A stretch of DNA of 64,000 bases from Rheum nobile (GCA_027886185.1 WOAB01000127.1:2108001-2172000), one strand, 5' to 3'. Counted from the first letter of the stretch, positions 1-11,776 are shown. Notes: generated from the sequence alone by a model not told the origin. Made by a program: numbers and translations.

Positions 1-922
1 CTGGTGTCCGATGACGGGCTGATTAGTGGTCCAATGATTTTACAATTCCAAGTACGAAATTTAGGGTTTTCTACTTGCATTTGGAGGTTATGAAATATAA
101 GTTATTTGATTCTTTGATTTAAGTTTAAATTAGCTTTGATAATTAAGATGTTACTGGATTTGCATATAAGGGATAAGACCAGCTTGATTTAGTTTCAATT
201 GAGATATTTTGGGATTTTTGGTTTGTTTGTCAATTACGAATTTTAGGGATGAAGTAAATTTTCATAATATAACATTTCTCTGAGATTGTGTGATATGGGG
301 ACTTAAATTTGCTATGTACAACCCCTTGTTTGAGCAATTTGCAGTACTGAGTGAATGCTGAGAGCTCTGCTAGCTGTAATAAGCAAGGAGTGTCCTCTAT
401 GCTTATGTTTGTGTAAATTTACAGCCTCCTCTGTACTATTTATCCATGTCACCTCTGCTTTACACCAGCTGAATCATATTCACTTCAAGTCTCTTTGTCC
501 TATTCCCTGTCTCATTACTGGAGGTTATCTTGTTTTGCTTCAATTATTTTAACTGCCTTTGTTCCATATTATCTATTCAACAATTCCCATGTTATTTTCT
601 GTCTATGTCTTAGCAACATATATATGTTCATGATGCAATTTATTAAAAGACAAATTCTTATAGTTTGAGATGAATTAATAGTGTTGAGTGAGTGACATGC
701 TGTCCATAAACAAAAGCTTGGTATATTAGTAACTTGGGTATGTGCTTACAAGAAAATAATTGGATTAATTCAGTTATTGGCATGGCTTAATGCCATAAGC
801 TGCTACTCCTGCAGTCCTGCAAGTCTTTACTCTTCTTTGAATTATGTTAGTTGGTATGAAGGTGGTTTATTTTACCACTATTGATGTATTGTTGAAGATG
901 ATGGGTTATAAATGACTTTTGA
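1..922. other. No gene recognised
   Basis: AT-rich sequence with frequent stops in all frames. The longest open stretch (355-552) has no recognisable domain and ordinary non-coding composition. I see no repeat or element boundary. It could be intron, intergenic DNA or an old element. Confidence 0.5.
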
Positions 923-992
923 AGCCTATTAGCTCAAATGGTAGAGCAACGTGCTTACGCACGTGGATGTGGGTTCGAGTCCCACATAGGCT
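923..992 (+). tRNA. tRNA-like Pol III gene, isotype unclear (copy 1)
   Basis: A 70-nt sequence folds as a tRNA cloverleaf. The acceptor arm AGCCTAT pairs perfectly with ATAGGCT, the D arm is GCTC/GAGC with GG in the loop, and the T arm GTGGG/CCCAC closes a TTCGAGT loop. Box A (TAGCTCAAATGG) and box B (GGTTCGAGTCC) fit an internal Pol III promoter, and the next base is A, as expected for the discriminator. CCA is not encoded, which is normal in the nucleus. The odd part is the anticodon arm: ACGTG/CACGT leaves a 6-nt loop, or 6 bp closes on 4 nt, so no normal 7-nt loop forms and the isotype cannot be read. There is no T4 run immediately downstream. A second copy lies inverted about 590 bp away. 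It could be a decaying tRNA gene, a SINE head or a small tRNA-like RNA gene. Confidence 0.55.
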
Positions 993-1581
993 ATCCAATT
1001 TGTACCGCAATATTATACTAGTACATCAACCTGGTCTGTTTTCACATGATTTAGAGATTGTCAAGAGCCAAAATGTACGATGAACGAGTCCACTGATGCA
1101 AAACAAAAGTTTTGTTCAAGTTATAAATTTGTTATCATATCAGATTTTACATTTTCTAGATGCAACAAGTGAAATAAATAGATAAAAGCATCAACATAGT
1201 GGAAGGATAGAACCTGGACGTATCAGGTGGTTCGAAGAGCCTATAACCACTTATTTCTTTATTCTATATGAAAAAAGGAATAAGATCATTCATCAACATG
1301 ACTCCTTTCAAAATAGCAATTAGGAAAGATCAGTAAATGTGCAATTATTCTTCTAGTGCTAAGCTAATAGGGTCAAATAAGCACTAAGCAATTGGAACTT
1401 CTTACAGATGCACAGTGAAATATGATAATAAGTTGATTGATATAGTACTCTGTTGCATCGCAACACACATGGATCCCTGAATCATAGAGGCAAACCCAAA
1501 CCACACATAGAACAATGTAATTTTAGTAAGCTATTTACATTAAGTTAGGAAAAGTAACAATAACATACAAATCATTTTATT
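993..1581. other. Spacer between the two tRNA-like genes
   Basis: AT-rich DNA with no ORF and no repeat I can identify. It is bounded by two tRNA-like sequences in inverted orientation, so the whole interval 923-1650 has long imperfect inverted ends. Confidence 0.4.
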
Positions 1582-1650
1582 AGCCTATGCGGGAGTCGAA
1601 CCCACATCTTGTGCATAAAGCACAAGCTCTACCATTTGAGCCAATAGGCT
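1582..1650 (-). tRNA. tRNA-like Pol III gene, isotype unclear (copy 2)
   Basis: Read on the minus strand this is a 69-nt cloverleaf. It has the same AGCCTAT/ATAGGCT acceptor, D arm GCTC/GAGC, box A (TGGCTCAAATGG), T arm GTGGG/CCCGC and box B (GGTTCGACTCC) as copy 1. The anticodon arm is TTGTG/CACAA with a 7-nt loop CTTTATG, but only if base 26 is absent. The loop would give anticodon TTA after U33, a stop-type anticodon, with an unusual T at position 37. Alternatively 6 bp closes on 5 nt. The two copies match well in the arms and differ mostly in the anticodon arm, where compensating changes keep pairing. A TTTT tract about 40 nt downstream could terminate Pol III. Confidence 0.55.
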
Positions 1651-3106
1651 TTGAAACAAACTTGAAGATCATGTTTAAGATCCTATTATCCAACCTACAG
1701 AAGCCTAGAATAAGTTAGAAGCTTTATTGTCTTAGTATTCTCTATAAAATGAACAAGAAGGACAAAGGAAAAAAAATCATATACAACAATACTAGCACCT
1801 AATACGGTTGTTTAAAAGAACAATCGAAAAAAACATGTAAAGCATTGAAAAAGTGAAAGAATTCATAATTGTGTATTGTCTCACTACAATTTATAAAAAT
1901 AAAAAGGCTCTCGTGTATCTGTTCTAGAGGTAGGAAAAGAAGCAACAAAAGGTGGAGAACTTTTTACAACATTCCAAAAGATATGAAAAACACTAGTACT
2001 CAATCAAGAATGAACGAACAAAAGCAAAAAGAGATAAATGGAATCATAAGATAAACCCACAAATCCATAGCCAAAACCACCAGCCAAATTCAATCAGAAA
2101 CTCAAAAATGCTTGTCTAAGCATAATACACAAACTACACACGAAAGAGAAAGAGCACAAGAATCATGCCTCAGTTTCTCCTTCTTTTGTTTATATGAAAA
2201 ACTAGCCTAACAAATTAAAGATAGAGTATTTCTTAATTAACAGAGCACAAGAATCCTCAAATCACCCCACCTTTGCTTGATTTCAAAAATTGAGAGTTGG
2301 GGTTCAATTCTTTTGATTGAATCATTTATGGGTTTATAGAATCATCCAATACATGCCTTGACATTTGCAAAAAAAAAATGCATACAAAGGTTTTTAAATC
2401 TATGAAATATGTTTGTTGCTATGTTGTGGGTACTGCCACCCACATCAGATCTTATGCATTCTTTACCACAGGCTTTGCAAGTTCGCATTAGGCTTCGCAA
2501 GTTGGCATTGTATCATCAAAATCCACAAATTAATTATACGCATTTTCAATTTAAATAAAACCCGACATAATCCATTAATAAAATTCAAACCCCCCAAATT
2601 CATTTTCAATTAGAACCCTAAAATTGAAAACCTAAATCCGAAATTGAAATTTCGCATACCTAATTCCTCGTTTGTCTCTCATCATCGCCTTCTCCAGGCA
2701 TCTCCTTCACCGGCGTCTCGTTCACCGGCATCTCTTTCTCCCGGCGTCTGCTTCACCAGAGTCGGCTTCTCTTTCTCTAGGCGCCTGCTTCACCAGAGTC
2801 GTCATCTCCTTCACCGACGTCTCTTTTCCAGCGTCTCCTCCATCGGCGTATGCTCCACCCCAGTCTCCTCCTTGCTCGCATCGGGTTTGGACCCCGACTC
2901 TCCAACACAGAGACGCGTTCAAGTTTTCTGATTTTTTTTCAAACTTAACGATTAGTTGACGGATATCTCCCCTCGGGCATTTGACGAAATATTATAAAAA
3001 GCTGAGGGTACCGCGTGAAATTTACCATACTTCTGGGTATCTTGCAAAATTTGCTTAAACTGAAGGGTACCACACGAAATTTCTGTATTTTTTAAAAAAA
3101 CAATTA
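1651..3106. other. No gene recognised; CT-rich imperfect repeat near 2690-2880
   Basis: Mostly AT-rich with no supported coding region. At about 2690-2880 the sequence becomes C/T-rich, with loose repeats of CTTCACC and GGCGTCTC words. Overlapping ORFs there occur in several frames on both strands, which indicates low complexity rather than coding. Downstream, two similar phrases around 3000 and 3063 (GAGGGTACC / GAAGGGTACC followed by gcgtgaaattt / cacgaaattt) look like element-internal repetition. Confidence 0.4.
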
Positions 3107-3366
3107 CACCCAGACCACGGTTATTTGTGACTAACCGCGGTCCGAGATATTCACGGTACCTCGGTTGTCCAGGAAACCGCAGTCCGGGATTTTAAAAATA
3201 AGATATTAAAAAAAAAAATTTGGACCGCGGTTTTTCGTTATAAACCGCGGTCCGATATCTTTGTTACCCCGATTTTACTAGTAACCGGGGACCAGATATC
3301 TTTGTTACCCAGGTTTTTTTAAACCGGGGTAAAAATAGCGAGGTCTATGTCCCTTTTTGTACTAGT
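3107..3366 (-). mobile_element. CACTA-like terminal region with subterminal palindromes
   Basis: The segment holds repeated inverted motifs of the form ACCGCGGT and ACCGGGGT (near 3117, 3137, 3227, 3244, 3283 and 3334), alternating with GATATCTTTGTTACCC phrases. The right edge TTTTTGTACTAGTAT reads on the minus strand as nearly CACTAGTACAAAAA. Dense short subterminal repeats next to such an end are typical of CACTA (En/Spm-type) transposons. The last base of the CACTA motif is altered and I could not find the partner end, so the element is probably partial. Confidence 0.4.
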
Positions 3367-3969
3367 ATGCATAGCCACACCTGAGTTAAGCTTTCTTACT
3401 GGCAGGGAACATAAAACAAGGATAGGTAACTATGTTTTAACTATACAGTTATACAACTCAAAAACTCATGTGGAGTTACTTTAATGTGAATAAAAAAATG
3501 TCAAACAAGTAATTTTACTGAAATTGAGGGAGTTTAAGTCTTGGGCAATCAAGTGTACATGATAAATGATCACGGACAAGCTCAGAGAAGAAAAATATAA
3601 TTAAATGTGATGTTCATGAAAATGCTTACGACCTTTGACGATCTCTCTCACTATGCCATCTTTTTGGTAGCTTATGAACATCAAGATAAACCACCCCATT
3701 CATTTTATGCACCCCCATTTCCCATGGTTTGTTTATGATGTATGCAATGTGTAAGTAAAAGGGGTGCTACCCTATGTTGCATACATATCCAAATATATCC
3801 AAAAAAAACATTCAGATGACCAGTCAAATCAAGAAATTTATACAAACTTCCTCGTGACTATATACGTTGAGAGTTACTACTTACTACTTAGTTGGACCAA
3901 ATCTTAGTCAGGTATCCGATGCAAATTCCAAACAAATAGATATTTTACAAGCTGCTTGTTTAAAATTAC
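3367..3969. other. No gene recognised
   Basis: Non-coding AT-rich DNA between the CACTA-like end and the solo LTR. The last five bases (ATTAC, 3965-3969) are the left target-site copy of the solo LTR. Confidence 0.4.
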
Positions 3970-4053
3970 TGTTGGGCCTCGTTTTTTCGGCCCATTGGAT
4001 CGGTCCAGTAGCTTGAACCAGACTGTCTTCTAGAAGGTCTTGACAAAGTAAAA

Positions 4054-4245
4054 CGACCTCCAGAGATCTCGGTCCGGTCAGTATCCAGGAGACGACCTCC
4101 AGAGATTTTGGGGAGACCAGTACGTAGCTTGACGACTCCCGTGGATCTCGGAGCGACCAGTATGCAACTTGACGACTCCCGCATATCTCAGACGATTTTA
4201 ACTGACCCACATGCAGGATAACGTCTTCCATGAATCTCGGGCGGA
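4054..4245 (+). repeat. Tandem 40-bp repeats in the solo-LTR U3
   Basis: Units starting at 4054, 4093, 4133 and 4173 share CGACctCCaGaGATcTCGG-type cores with periods of 39, 40 and 40 bp. A decayed fifth unit follows near 4222. They lie directly upstream of the TATA box, where promoter or enhancer repeats of LTRs usually sit. Confidence 0.7.
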
Positions 4246-4274
4246 TCTACCAACCAATTCAAGCCAAAAACTAG

Positions 4275-4282
4275 TATAAATA
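4275..4282 (+). promoter_or_regulatory. TATA box of the solo LTR
   Basis: TATAAATA, about 30 bp downstream of the last U3 repeat unit, with an A-rich and then CT-rich stretch following. It supports the LTR call and its orientation. Confidence 0.55.
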
Positions 4283-4879
4283 TAGAGAAAACTATCTTGT
4301 AGTGACACATGATCATTCTTACTCAATTCAAGCAACTTTCTATCATTGTTCTACTATTATTTTACTCAAAACAAGAGATCATTATTTTGCTTAGTCCGTT
4401 ACTCTAACATTGAAGCGACCGACGGCTAAATTTATGTATTTGATTAGTCTCTCATTCCAGGGAGATAAGTTTATATTACATCCGTTTAATCTCATTCACT
4501 TGATTGTTAAGTTGATTTGGATTATTTAGATACTATTTATCTTATTGTTTTCTAGTTGCCCCCTCTTTAATCGATTCAGGTCGGTTTGATCTTTTTCGCC
4601 CAAAACAATTACCATATTAAGATTGTTTGCCAAAAACAAAAGTGAACGAAAGCATGTCAGAAATGTTCAGATAAATAGCATCAATGTTCAAAGACCAAAG
4701 AAACAATCAAATTCTTACCACGAAATGAATATTATTCTGCAGAGGAATTGATTTATCTCGTATACATGCAAGAAGATCACCAAAACCTTGAGATCCCAAA
4801 TCCGGTTATAAAAATGTCAACAAAGAAAGGAAAATCAGAGATGAGTAAAGATAGAGACATTAAGCTGGATGAAAATCAG

Positions 4880-5406
4880 AAATGTTAAAAACCTTAATTT
4901 AGATATGTTCCAATATCTTCTGAAGTAAGGTCGGAATTGCAGGCCTCACCGCCACGCAAGTCGAACGTCGGTCGAAGGTTGGTCGATATTGCAGGCCTCA
5001 CACCAAAAATGTTTTCTCGTCGGCATGAGGAATGGTCGAAATTGCAGAGCAAGAATGGAAGATGAGGAGAATAGAAGGAAGGCGTCGGAGAATCGAAGGG
5101 ACACATTGGAGAACCGAACAAAAGAGAGGTCGGAGGTTCGAAGGCGAGGAGATTAGAATTTGAAGAAGAGGTCGGAGATTCGAAGGGCGGCGTTGTGCGT
5201 GAGGGTTTCTGTCACAAGGAGAGGTCGGAGATTCGAAATTGCGACGCTTGTCTAAACCCTATGCGATGCCTAAAAGCATCAAAATTGTTAGACGCTGAAA
5301 AGCGACCGAAAAGCGTATTGTTTTCCACTTCGGGTCCATTTTCCTTCGACACTTTATCAATGTGTCAATCGCAAAGCGTCTATAAATGTAGTCTTTTCTA
5401 GTAGTG
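4880..5406 (-). mobile_element. CACTA transposon end, copy 1
   Basis: The right boundary TCTTTTCTAGTAGTG (ending at 5406) is the reverse complement of CACTACTAGAAAAGA, a standard plant CACTA terminal inverted repeat. Inside it are repeated subterminal words such as AAAGCG, GCGTC and TTCGACA, and further in a G/A-rich stretch with repeated GGTCGGAGATTCGAAG-type phrases. The same arrangement recurs at 21640-22243, so both are ends of one non-autonomous family. The left boundary is only where similarity to the second copy begins; I did not find the opposite terminal repeat. Confidence 0.6.
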
Positions 5407-6420
5407 TGACATGGCATAAGCATATAATAATCATGAGATAATTAAATGAAACTATTATGAATATATTTTTTGCAAAAAATAATCAACTTGATTTAAATGA
5501 ATTAGTGTTTGGGGTCAAATTTTACCGACCGGGTTCTAAACACGGAACGAATATGTAAATTATGATTTTAGGTCCAATGTGTATGTTACCCATAGGGGTC
5601 CCGTCTTCATCCTCGAATTTTTGCCTTTCCCAATTTCCACATTTTGCAGACGTGCAAATCGGCGGGGAAGAGGATCGTTGCGGCGACACTGAACCGGTCC
5701 TCGATATGTTGCGCCCCTGCCTCCTTCACCGTTAATGGTGGCTCCCTCTACATCTGTTGGTTGCTTGCTGTGAGGACTATTGAACATTGTGATGCCCGAA
5801 ATTTGCGGCGGATATATCTGAATCCCCCAACGACGATTTCATCGACCACTATCTCTCTCAATCTCTATTTCAATAATGCGTACAATTAAATTGTTGATTC
5901 TTCCCTTTGACTTATAAGTCGTGAGCACTATGAAGGTTCGACTCAGGTTCACCTTCCTCAAACAAGCCTTTTTCGATGCCTCAGATCTGCTCACATATGG
6001 ATCCGAATGCTCCTCTTCAGTTCCCAAATATGAAATTTCTCAAACCATGTCGAGAGCCACTGCCTAAGAACAATAGCGAGACAAAGAACGCGGGTTCCTG
6101 ACGCCGGCCTCTGCTATGAACAAATCATCTTGACATCATCCAAATTACCAACCTCGTCATCATCCATTATCTCATCATCCATCATCATCATCAATGATAG
6201 GCAAGAAAAAGGCATATGTCCGTAGCTATTTTAGTAATTGACGAATTCCTATACGAATAAAGTTGCCCACTTGAAACGGCTTGAGTAGACCCGAGCACAC
6301 ATGAGCTAGAACTAAGCAGTGTACAAGATGATGGGATCGAGTTCCGCCGAAAGTGGCTTGAAAAGGTTTGTCAGGAATGAGTCGAGGCCACTACTAGAGT
6401 TCTCGTCTTTGGCTTCAATC
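5407..6420. other. No supported gene; probable retroelement leader
   Basis: Short ORFs on both strands near 5560-6030 overlap each other and show no recognisable domain. The right part (about 6060-6420), read on the minus strand, follows directly from a gypsy-type primer-binding site and may be a decayed gag leader. Confidence 0.35.
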
Positions 6421-6870
6421 CCCACGGTCGGCACCAATTTGGTAGCATTAATCTATACCGCAATAAATTAATGATGACGACGACGAGAACCCTCAACTTC
6501 GGCAGACGTTGATCCTTCACATCCTCGTTCTAGTTCCCTGTGAACATAGAGAAAACCCTAGGAACTCATAAAGCTAAAGTTGATTGCACTTTCACTCAAA
6601 ACTACTAGTCAAAATTTGACTTGTCTTTTAAACCGATCTTGTATTCCATTTCAAACCCTTTTATAAGAAAGTATAATATTATACTTTTGAAATAATCTTC
6701 ACCAAATAATCTTCACCAATAAGTTGTGGTTGAAAACCACTTAAAGAAATTTTTATTTTATGCCTTACTTAGGGCCTATAGTAAAGAAAATCTTTCACAC
6801 CAAGTCTTTGTTTTATAAAACTCAAATAAACGCAAAATAGTTTAAAAGTTTTGAGTTTTAAAAACCTTTG
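6421..6870 (-). mobile_element. Ty3/gypsy LTR remnant with Tat-type primer-binding site
   Basis: On the minus strand, 6421-6437 reads TTGGTGCCGACCGTGGG, close to the TTGGCGCCGTCTGTGGGG signature after the 5' LTR of Tat/Athila gypsy elements. To its right, in LTR position, there is a TATA-like box (TATAAAAG, 6658-6665 minus) about 220 bp before the LTR end. The outer LTR boundary is unclear and the internal region to the left has no coding capacity left. Confidence 0.4.
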
Positions 6871-9190
6871 GCTCTGATACCATAACTATAATATCCCTAA
6901 ATTACCTTAAGAATATTACCGTCAGTGACCTCGGATCACATATCCAAAATCACTCAATGCTTTACAGTATTGATTGCAAATACAAAAAAATACGAATAAT
7001 AATATATTAAATCCAAAATTGTCTCACAAATGACGTTTCTAAAGATGGCAACTCAATAGTTTATCAAAGTATCAGCGAAAGACATAAAATAACAAACTCC
7101 AAAACAGAATCTCAACTTTGTTCAAAGCAAATGTAACAATAACAAAAAGAAAGCACAGTTGCCTTCAACATCGTCTTCCCGCGTCTTTAAGTTAGGAAGC
7201 TTTACCTGATGTGCCGTATAGGCCGTATGACACCAGCCAACCATGCAAGAAAAGAGAAAGGTTGGTTAGTCTAATAAAAGACTAAACAAGAGCTCAAACA
7301 GAGTGATTCTTGTGATTGTACTATCATTGTCTCTCAAATAATAGTCGGTAGACGATATAAAACTCGGATACTCTCACTGAAGCAATATAAAGAGATATGC
7401 ACCAAGAGAAGACTCCAAAAGAATTGAGTCTTATAGGAATATGTATGTTTGTTTGGGAACATTATCGTTATCACACAAAGTTTGAAAAACGACTACTTGA
7501 ATATTTGGGTCCTCGACCAACCTTACCGCATAATGCGAATCCATATTGGAAAGGGGACTTACTTTAAACAAGAGTCAGGGCAGATTTCACGTTATACTTC
7601 TCGCCCGAGGGTATATTAAGTATGTGCAAAACGACACTTATCTTATTTAATTTCAAAACGTGCATTAACGTTAAGGATTTTAATTCCACAACCGATCTCG
7701 CAATGAGATATAGAATGAGACGAATCTCGAATATGGGCACTAGATAAGTGCACCACCACTTATATTCGAATAAAGGTAGGTCATGACCAAAAGTATTAGG
7801 GCAATAATCCTCCTAATACCAAGTTATAACGAAATAGCTAAACCTCGTAAGGTAAATAGTGTTCCTACAAATACTCGTGCTAACTAACATATAAGTCCAC
7901 ACCAAAGTTCATCTAGCACCCTACAATAGTAATATATATATATATAAGGGTCGTTGCTAGAAAATATACAACATAATAATAAGGTTCATTTACACAACAA
8001 TTTAACACACGAGTTTCCAAACAAAAATTAAGAATATTTATCCCATCTTAATAGCACAATCAATTCATTTTCAATTAAGATGAATATGAAATAAATTTCA
8101 AGAACGAACCACCACTTGCCTTGGATTACGAAGACCTTGAATGACGTGATGGAGATGGTTGCTTTCGAAAAGCAAATTGAATCCTTGCTTTATTTTCGTT
8201 CCATAAGCGATTCCGAGATGTACACAAGTAACTTAACATAATTAAATTATGATTAGATAATTTATTCAATAACGACATTTGAAGGATACAAGTCTCGATT
8301 TTTAATTAAATTTATTTACCTCTAAATAAATCAATTACAAGGTTTTTCAACATAACGATTATCTATACGATACTAATAATCAATTAGTCGTATATTCTAA
8401 ATAATCATAGCATAAATAAATAAACTACTCAATTTATTTATCAACTCAAACAACCCAACACATTATCCAGTTGTAGTGTTATTCCTTAACAACTTACAGT
8501 TTAAGATAATATCATAATATATAATTTAATTTTAATACTTTTAAAATTAATTTAACCCAATATGTATCTAAATAACCTCATTTAGCATACATAATCATGA
8601 TTAATTGGACAAAAACCGAATAGGTGTACGATTTAGCCATTACCGAATTCGTTCGGTTGGTTCTTGTAGACACCCTCTCGTTGTTTGCTTCATATCTCCC
8701 TCGTCCGAACTCCAAATAATGCATGGTTGGTTTCTTTGGAAACTAGACTTCAAGACGAATATTTTCGTACCTAACTCGTAACTAGAGGTGCCCAGTTGAA
8801 GGAGTAATTCCTTCAGGAAGTGCACGAACGTTTTGTGGACTACCGAAAACCTAAGGCTTGAAATTGGGTAAAATCCTTCAAATGGATGAGGGGATATTTA
8901 GCTTTCCAACCCCACCAATTTCGGTCAAATCCGATCTCAAACGATATCAAATTTTAGATTTTACCAAACTGTTGGAGTTACCAGACTATTTAACTTAGAA
9001 GAAAAAATTCTATCAATCTATGCGGTTATAAATCCTGATTTTGATATAATTCGGTTAAGGATAAGTATACCTTCAAAGTCCATGGGCCAATTGAAGAAAA
9101 CGAGGCTAAAAACCGAGCCAAAACTTCCATGGATGGAAGCTTGAAGCTCACGTGTTCCATGGGGAATAAGGCAGCCACGGCCCACCCAAA
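6871..9190 (-). mobile_element. Probable gypsy LTR region next to an initiator-Met-type primer-binding site
   Basis: Minus-strand 6871-6882 reads TGGTATCAGAGC, the primer-binding site complementary to initiator tRNA-Met, preceded by GGGATATTATAGTTA, a typical gypsy LTR 3' end. The AT-rich DNA to the right is where that LTR should lie; it has no genes. I could not place the outer edge or a second LTR; the MULE beginning near 9228 limits it. One element may be nested in the preceding one. Confidence 0.35.
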
Positions 9191-9259
9191 CTTATATATA
9201 ATATTACCCATTATATATATATATATAGAGAGAGAGGGAGAGATAGCTTCATGTGAGAA

Positions 9260-10179
9260 GCTAGCTTAGGGTGAGAAATGAGGAGGAGTGTGGAGCGTTG
9301 GATGAATTGGATCAGACGATGGAGAGGCGACACGCTGGAGGCTGTTAACGGCCGTTTCATTAATGGCAATTTTGTAATATCGTTGGCACCGTTTCATTAA
9401 TGGCATTTTTGTAATTGTTTGAAGGATAGGGTTGTTATTTTTGGGAACGCGCCTTCCGTTCAGAGATTTTGTTCTTATTCTCTTCGCTCTCTGAATGGAT
9501 TTCGCGATTCGCTCCCTTCGATTGTAAATCGGTGCTTCGATGTCTGATTTTGAAGAATCTCGCTCAATTGATTTGCTATTATTGTGTAAGTTATCGCTTA
9601 TCTGATGCATTGTTTCTACTATTTCGCACTTCGTATAATGTTCTGATATTCTTCTCTTCGTTCTCGATTTAGGTGTTTGAAGATCTTTGTTTTGTCGTAG
9701 ATTTTGGTCTGTCAAGACTTATACCACTGCGAAATTGCAATGGAAATTGGTTTGGCTATAGTTCTTTCGTTTCTCGTTAGTTTTTATATGCTTTTGTTGA
9801 TTTATGTTAGTGTTCCGAGGTTGGATTTGTGTTCGTTGATGCGTTTGAAGTTGTTTGCTTTCGTGCTTTGCTTAGTCGTGTCTTATTGGTGTACAATGAG
9901 CATACGTATTTGAACTATTTCAGTTTTTATTTGAATTTCACGCGCTGCGTATGTTTCTTTTGAAGTTGTTTGAATTCTAACACAATTGAACAATATGTAG
10001 TTATATTTGAACTATATATTAATATTGTTGCACAATTTACGTCACTGAACAATTAACTCTTGTTGTTGAACAATTCTTCTATACAGTTGAACAATTTAAA
10101 CAGATAAGTTGTTAAGTGACATGTTGTTAAGGTGATTGAAGTTTTACTATATTTTTATTACGTGTAATTTGTTTTGTAG
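9260..10179 (+). other. MULE left non-coding part: leader and intron of the transposase gene
   Basis: Terminal repeat followed by T-rich sequence without a supported protein. From 9980 on it holds several TTGAACAA motifs. The tract ending GTTTTGTAG (to 10179) is a good splice acceptor, so this is likely 5' UTR plus first intron. Confidence 0.45.
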
Positions 10180-11776
10180 GTGGTAACGGTGTTTCAAGTG
10201 ATAATGCTTCAAGCTCTATGGGATATAATGATGTTGATGTTGATGATGCCGTTGTATAGTACTCTCCTAATAACAGTACTGTATATTGGATCCCAAACTG
10301 TTCTGCTGAATTGAAGCCTTTTGTTGGCTAATAGTTTGGGACTCTAGATGATGCGGTTTGTTTTTACAAAAGTTATGCTGATTCATCTGGCTTTGAGGTT
10401 CGTCACAGCACCATCCACAAGTCTCGGGATGGTGTTGTAGTTTTAAAGTACATGTTATGCAGTAGGGCTGGGTACAAAGTTGGTAAGAACAACACCGGTA
10501 AGCGTAGGCGTGTTACTAATCGTGTTGGTTGCACTGCGAAAATAATATTGAAGTTTATTGGTAATGGTCGGTATGTTGTTAAAACGTTTGTTGATCGTCA
10601 CACACATTCATTTGTGAAGAAGATTTATAGGCACTTTATGAGATCGAACCGGGTTGTGAATGTTGCGCATCAAAAATTTGTGATGAGTTGTGCCAAGGCA
10701 AATATGGGTTCTGTTAAGAGTTATCGACTTTACAAACATTTGGTCGGAGGCTATCCAAATATTGGTGCTCTGTCGTCAGACTTCAAAAACGTGAAGAGGG
10801 ACTTGTTGGCTTTTATTGGAGGTGCTGATGCTCAAATGGTTATTGACAAATTCTTCCAGAAAAAAGAGATATGTTCAGCATTCTACTTTGACTATGATGT
10901 TGGCAGAGCAGATCAGTTGACACGTTTGTTTTGGGCCGACCCAGTCGCGATTAAGAATTATTCTATATTTGGAGACGTCGTTTCATTCGACTCAACGTAT
11001 AGAACAAATAGGTGATTTTTTTGTAAAACAACGTCCTTGTATAATTGAAAGTTATATAATCTTGATTGACATAGCATGTTTCTTTACCTTTTGAACAAAC
11101 CATGAATATTGTTGAACAATACGTGACAATTTGTGAACACATGTTTTATGTGTTTACTTTCTTCTTGTAATTTAACTTATTACAGGTATAACATGGTGTT
11201 TGCACCGTTTACTGGGTTTGATAGTCACCAAAAGTGTGTGACTTTCGGTGCTGCATTGTTATTGAAAGAAGATATCCCTTCTTACACTTGGTTGTTTGAT
11301 ACATTTTTGAAAGCTATGGGTGGCAAAGAACCGAGAATTTTAGTAACTGATCAAGACCCGACAATGAAAGTTGCGATTCAAACGGTGTTTAATCAGACTC
11401 GCCATAGGTTATGTATGTGGCATATCATGAGCAAAGCATCTGAGAAGATTGACCCTTCAATGAAGAAGTCAGGTGATTTTTTAACAAAGTTGAATGGTCT
11501 AGTTTGGAGCCATATGATTGAACCTGAAGTGTTTGAGGAGAGGTGGAATGCATTAATGTTGGAATTCAATATGCAAGATCACAGTTGGTTTAGACAAATC
11601 TTTGAAATTCGCAGCAATTGGATCCCGGCCTTTTTCCGTGATGTGCTTCTATCTTGGTACTCTCGCACCACATCAATGTCTGAGTCCCAGAACCGCTTTT
11701 TTGGAAATTATAACAACCGTGCTTTTAGCCTTGTGGAGCTTGTAATGCTTTTCGATGGCACTATGGGTTCACAAAG
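10180..11776 (+). pseudogene. MULE transposase, FAR1/FHY3-like, truncated
   Basis: This encodes the DDE transposase family from which the plant regulators FAR1/FHY3 arose. Exon one (about 10180-11011) has a FAR1-type WRKY-GCM1 zinc-finger region ending in an H-x-H pair (RHTHSF), then the start of the transposase core with the first catalytic Asp (VSFDSTYRTNR). A GT-AG intron, 11012-11185, rejoins the frame. Exon two carries the second Asp (ILVTDQDPTMK), the C-x2-H motif (LCMWHI) and the helical insert. The splice donor at 11777 has no recognisable downstream exon, so the C-terminal part and the SWIM zinc finger are missing. In-frame stops at 10257, 10329 and 10332 break the N-terminus. Upstream intron and terminal repeat lie to the left. 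Non-functional, but the core is well preserved. Confidence 0.8.

Larger units (their letters stand above)
3970..4607 (+). mobile_element. Solo LTR (638 bp) with 5-bp target duplication
   Basis: The sequence begins TGTTGGGCC and ends CCAAAACA, giving the TG...CA ends of an LTR. It is flanked by perfect 5-bp direct repeats ATTAC (3965-3969 and 4608-4612). A TATA box (TATAAATA, 4275-4282) marks the U3/R area and sets the plus orientation. No primer-binding site or internal region follows, so this is a solo LTR left by LTR-LTR recombination. The style of the end (ttttcgcccaaaaca) suggests a Ty3/gypsy Tat/Athila-type element, but the family is inferred. Confidence 0.75.

Noticed and set aside
2644..2959. 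Two plus ORFs and one minus ORF in overlapping frames
   Set aside because: CT-rich imperfect repeat keeps several frames open at once; no domain.
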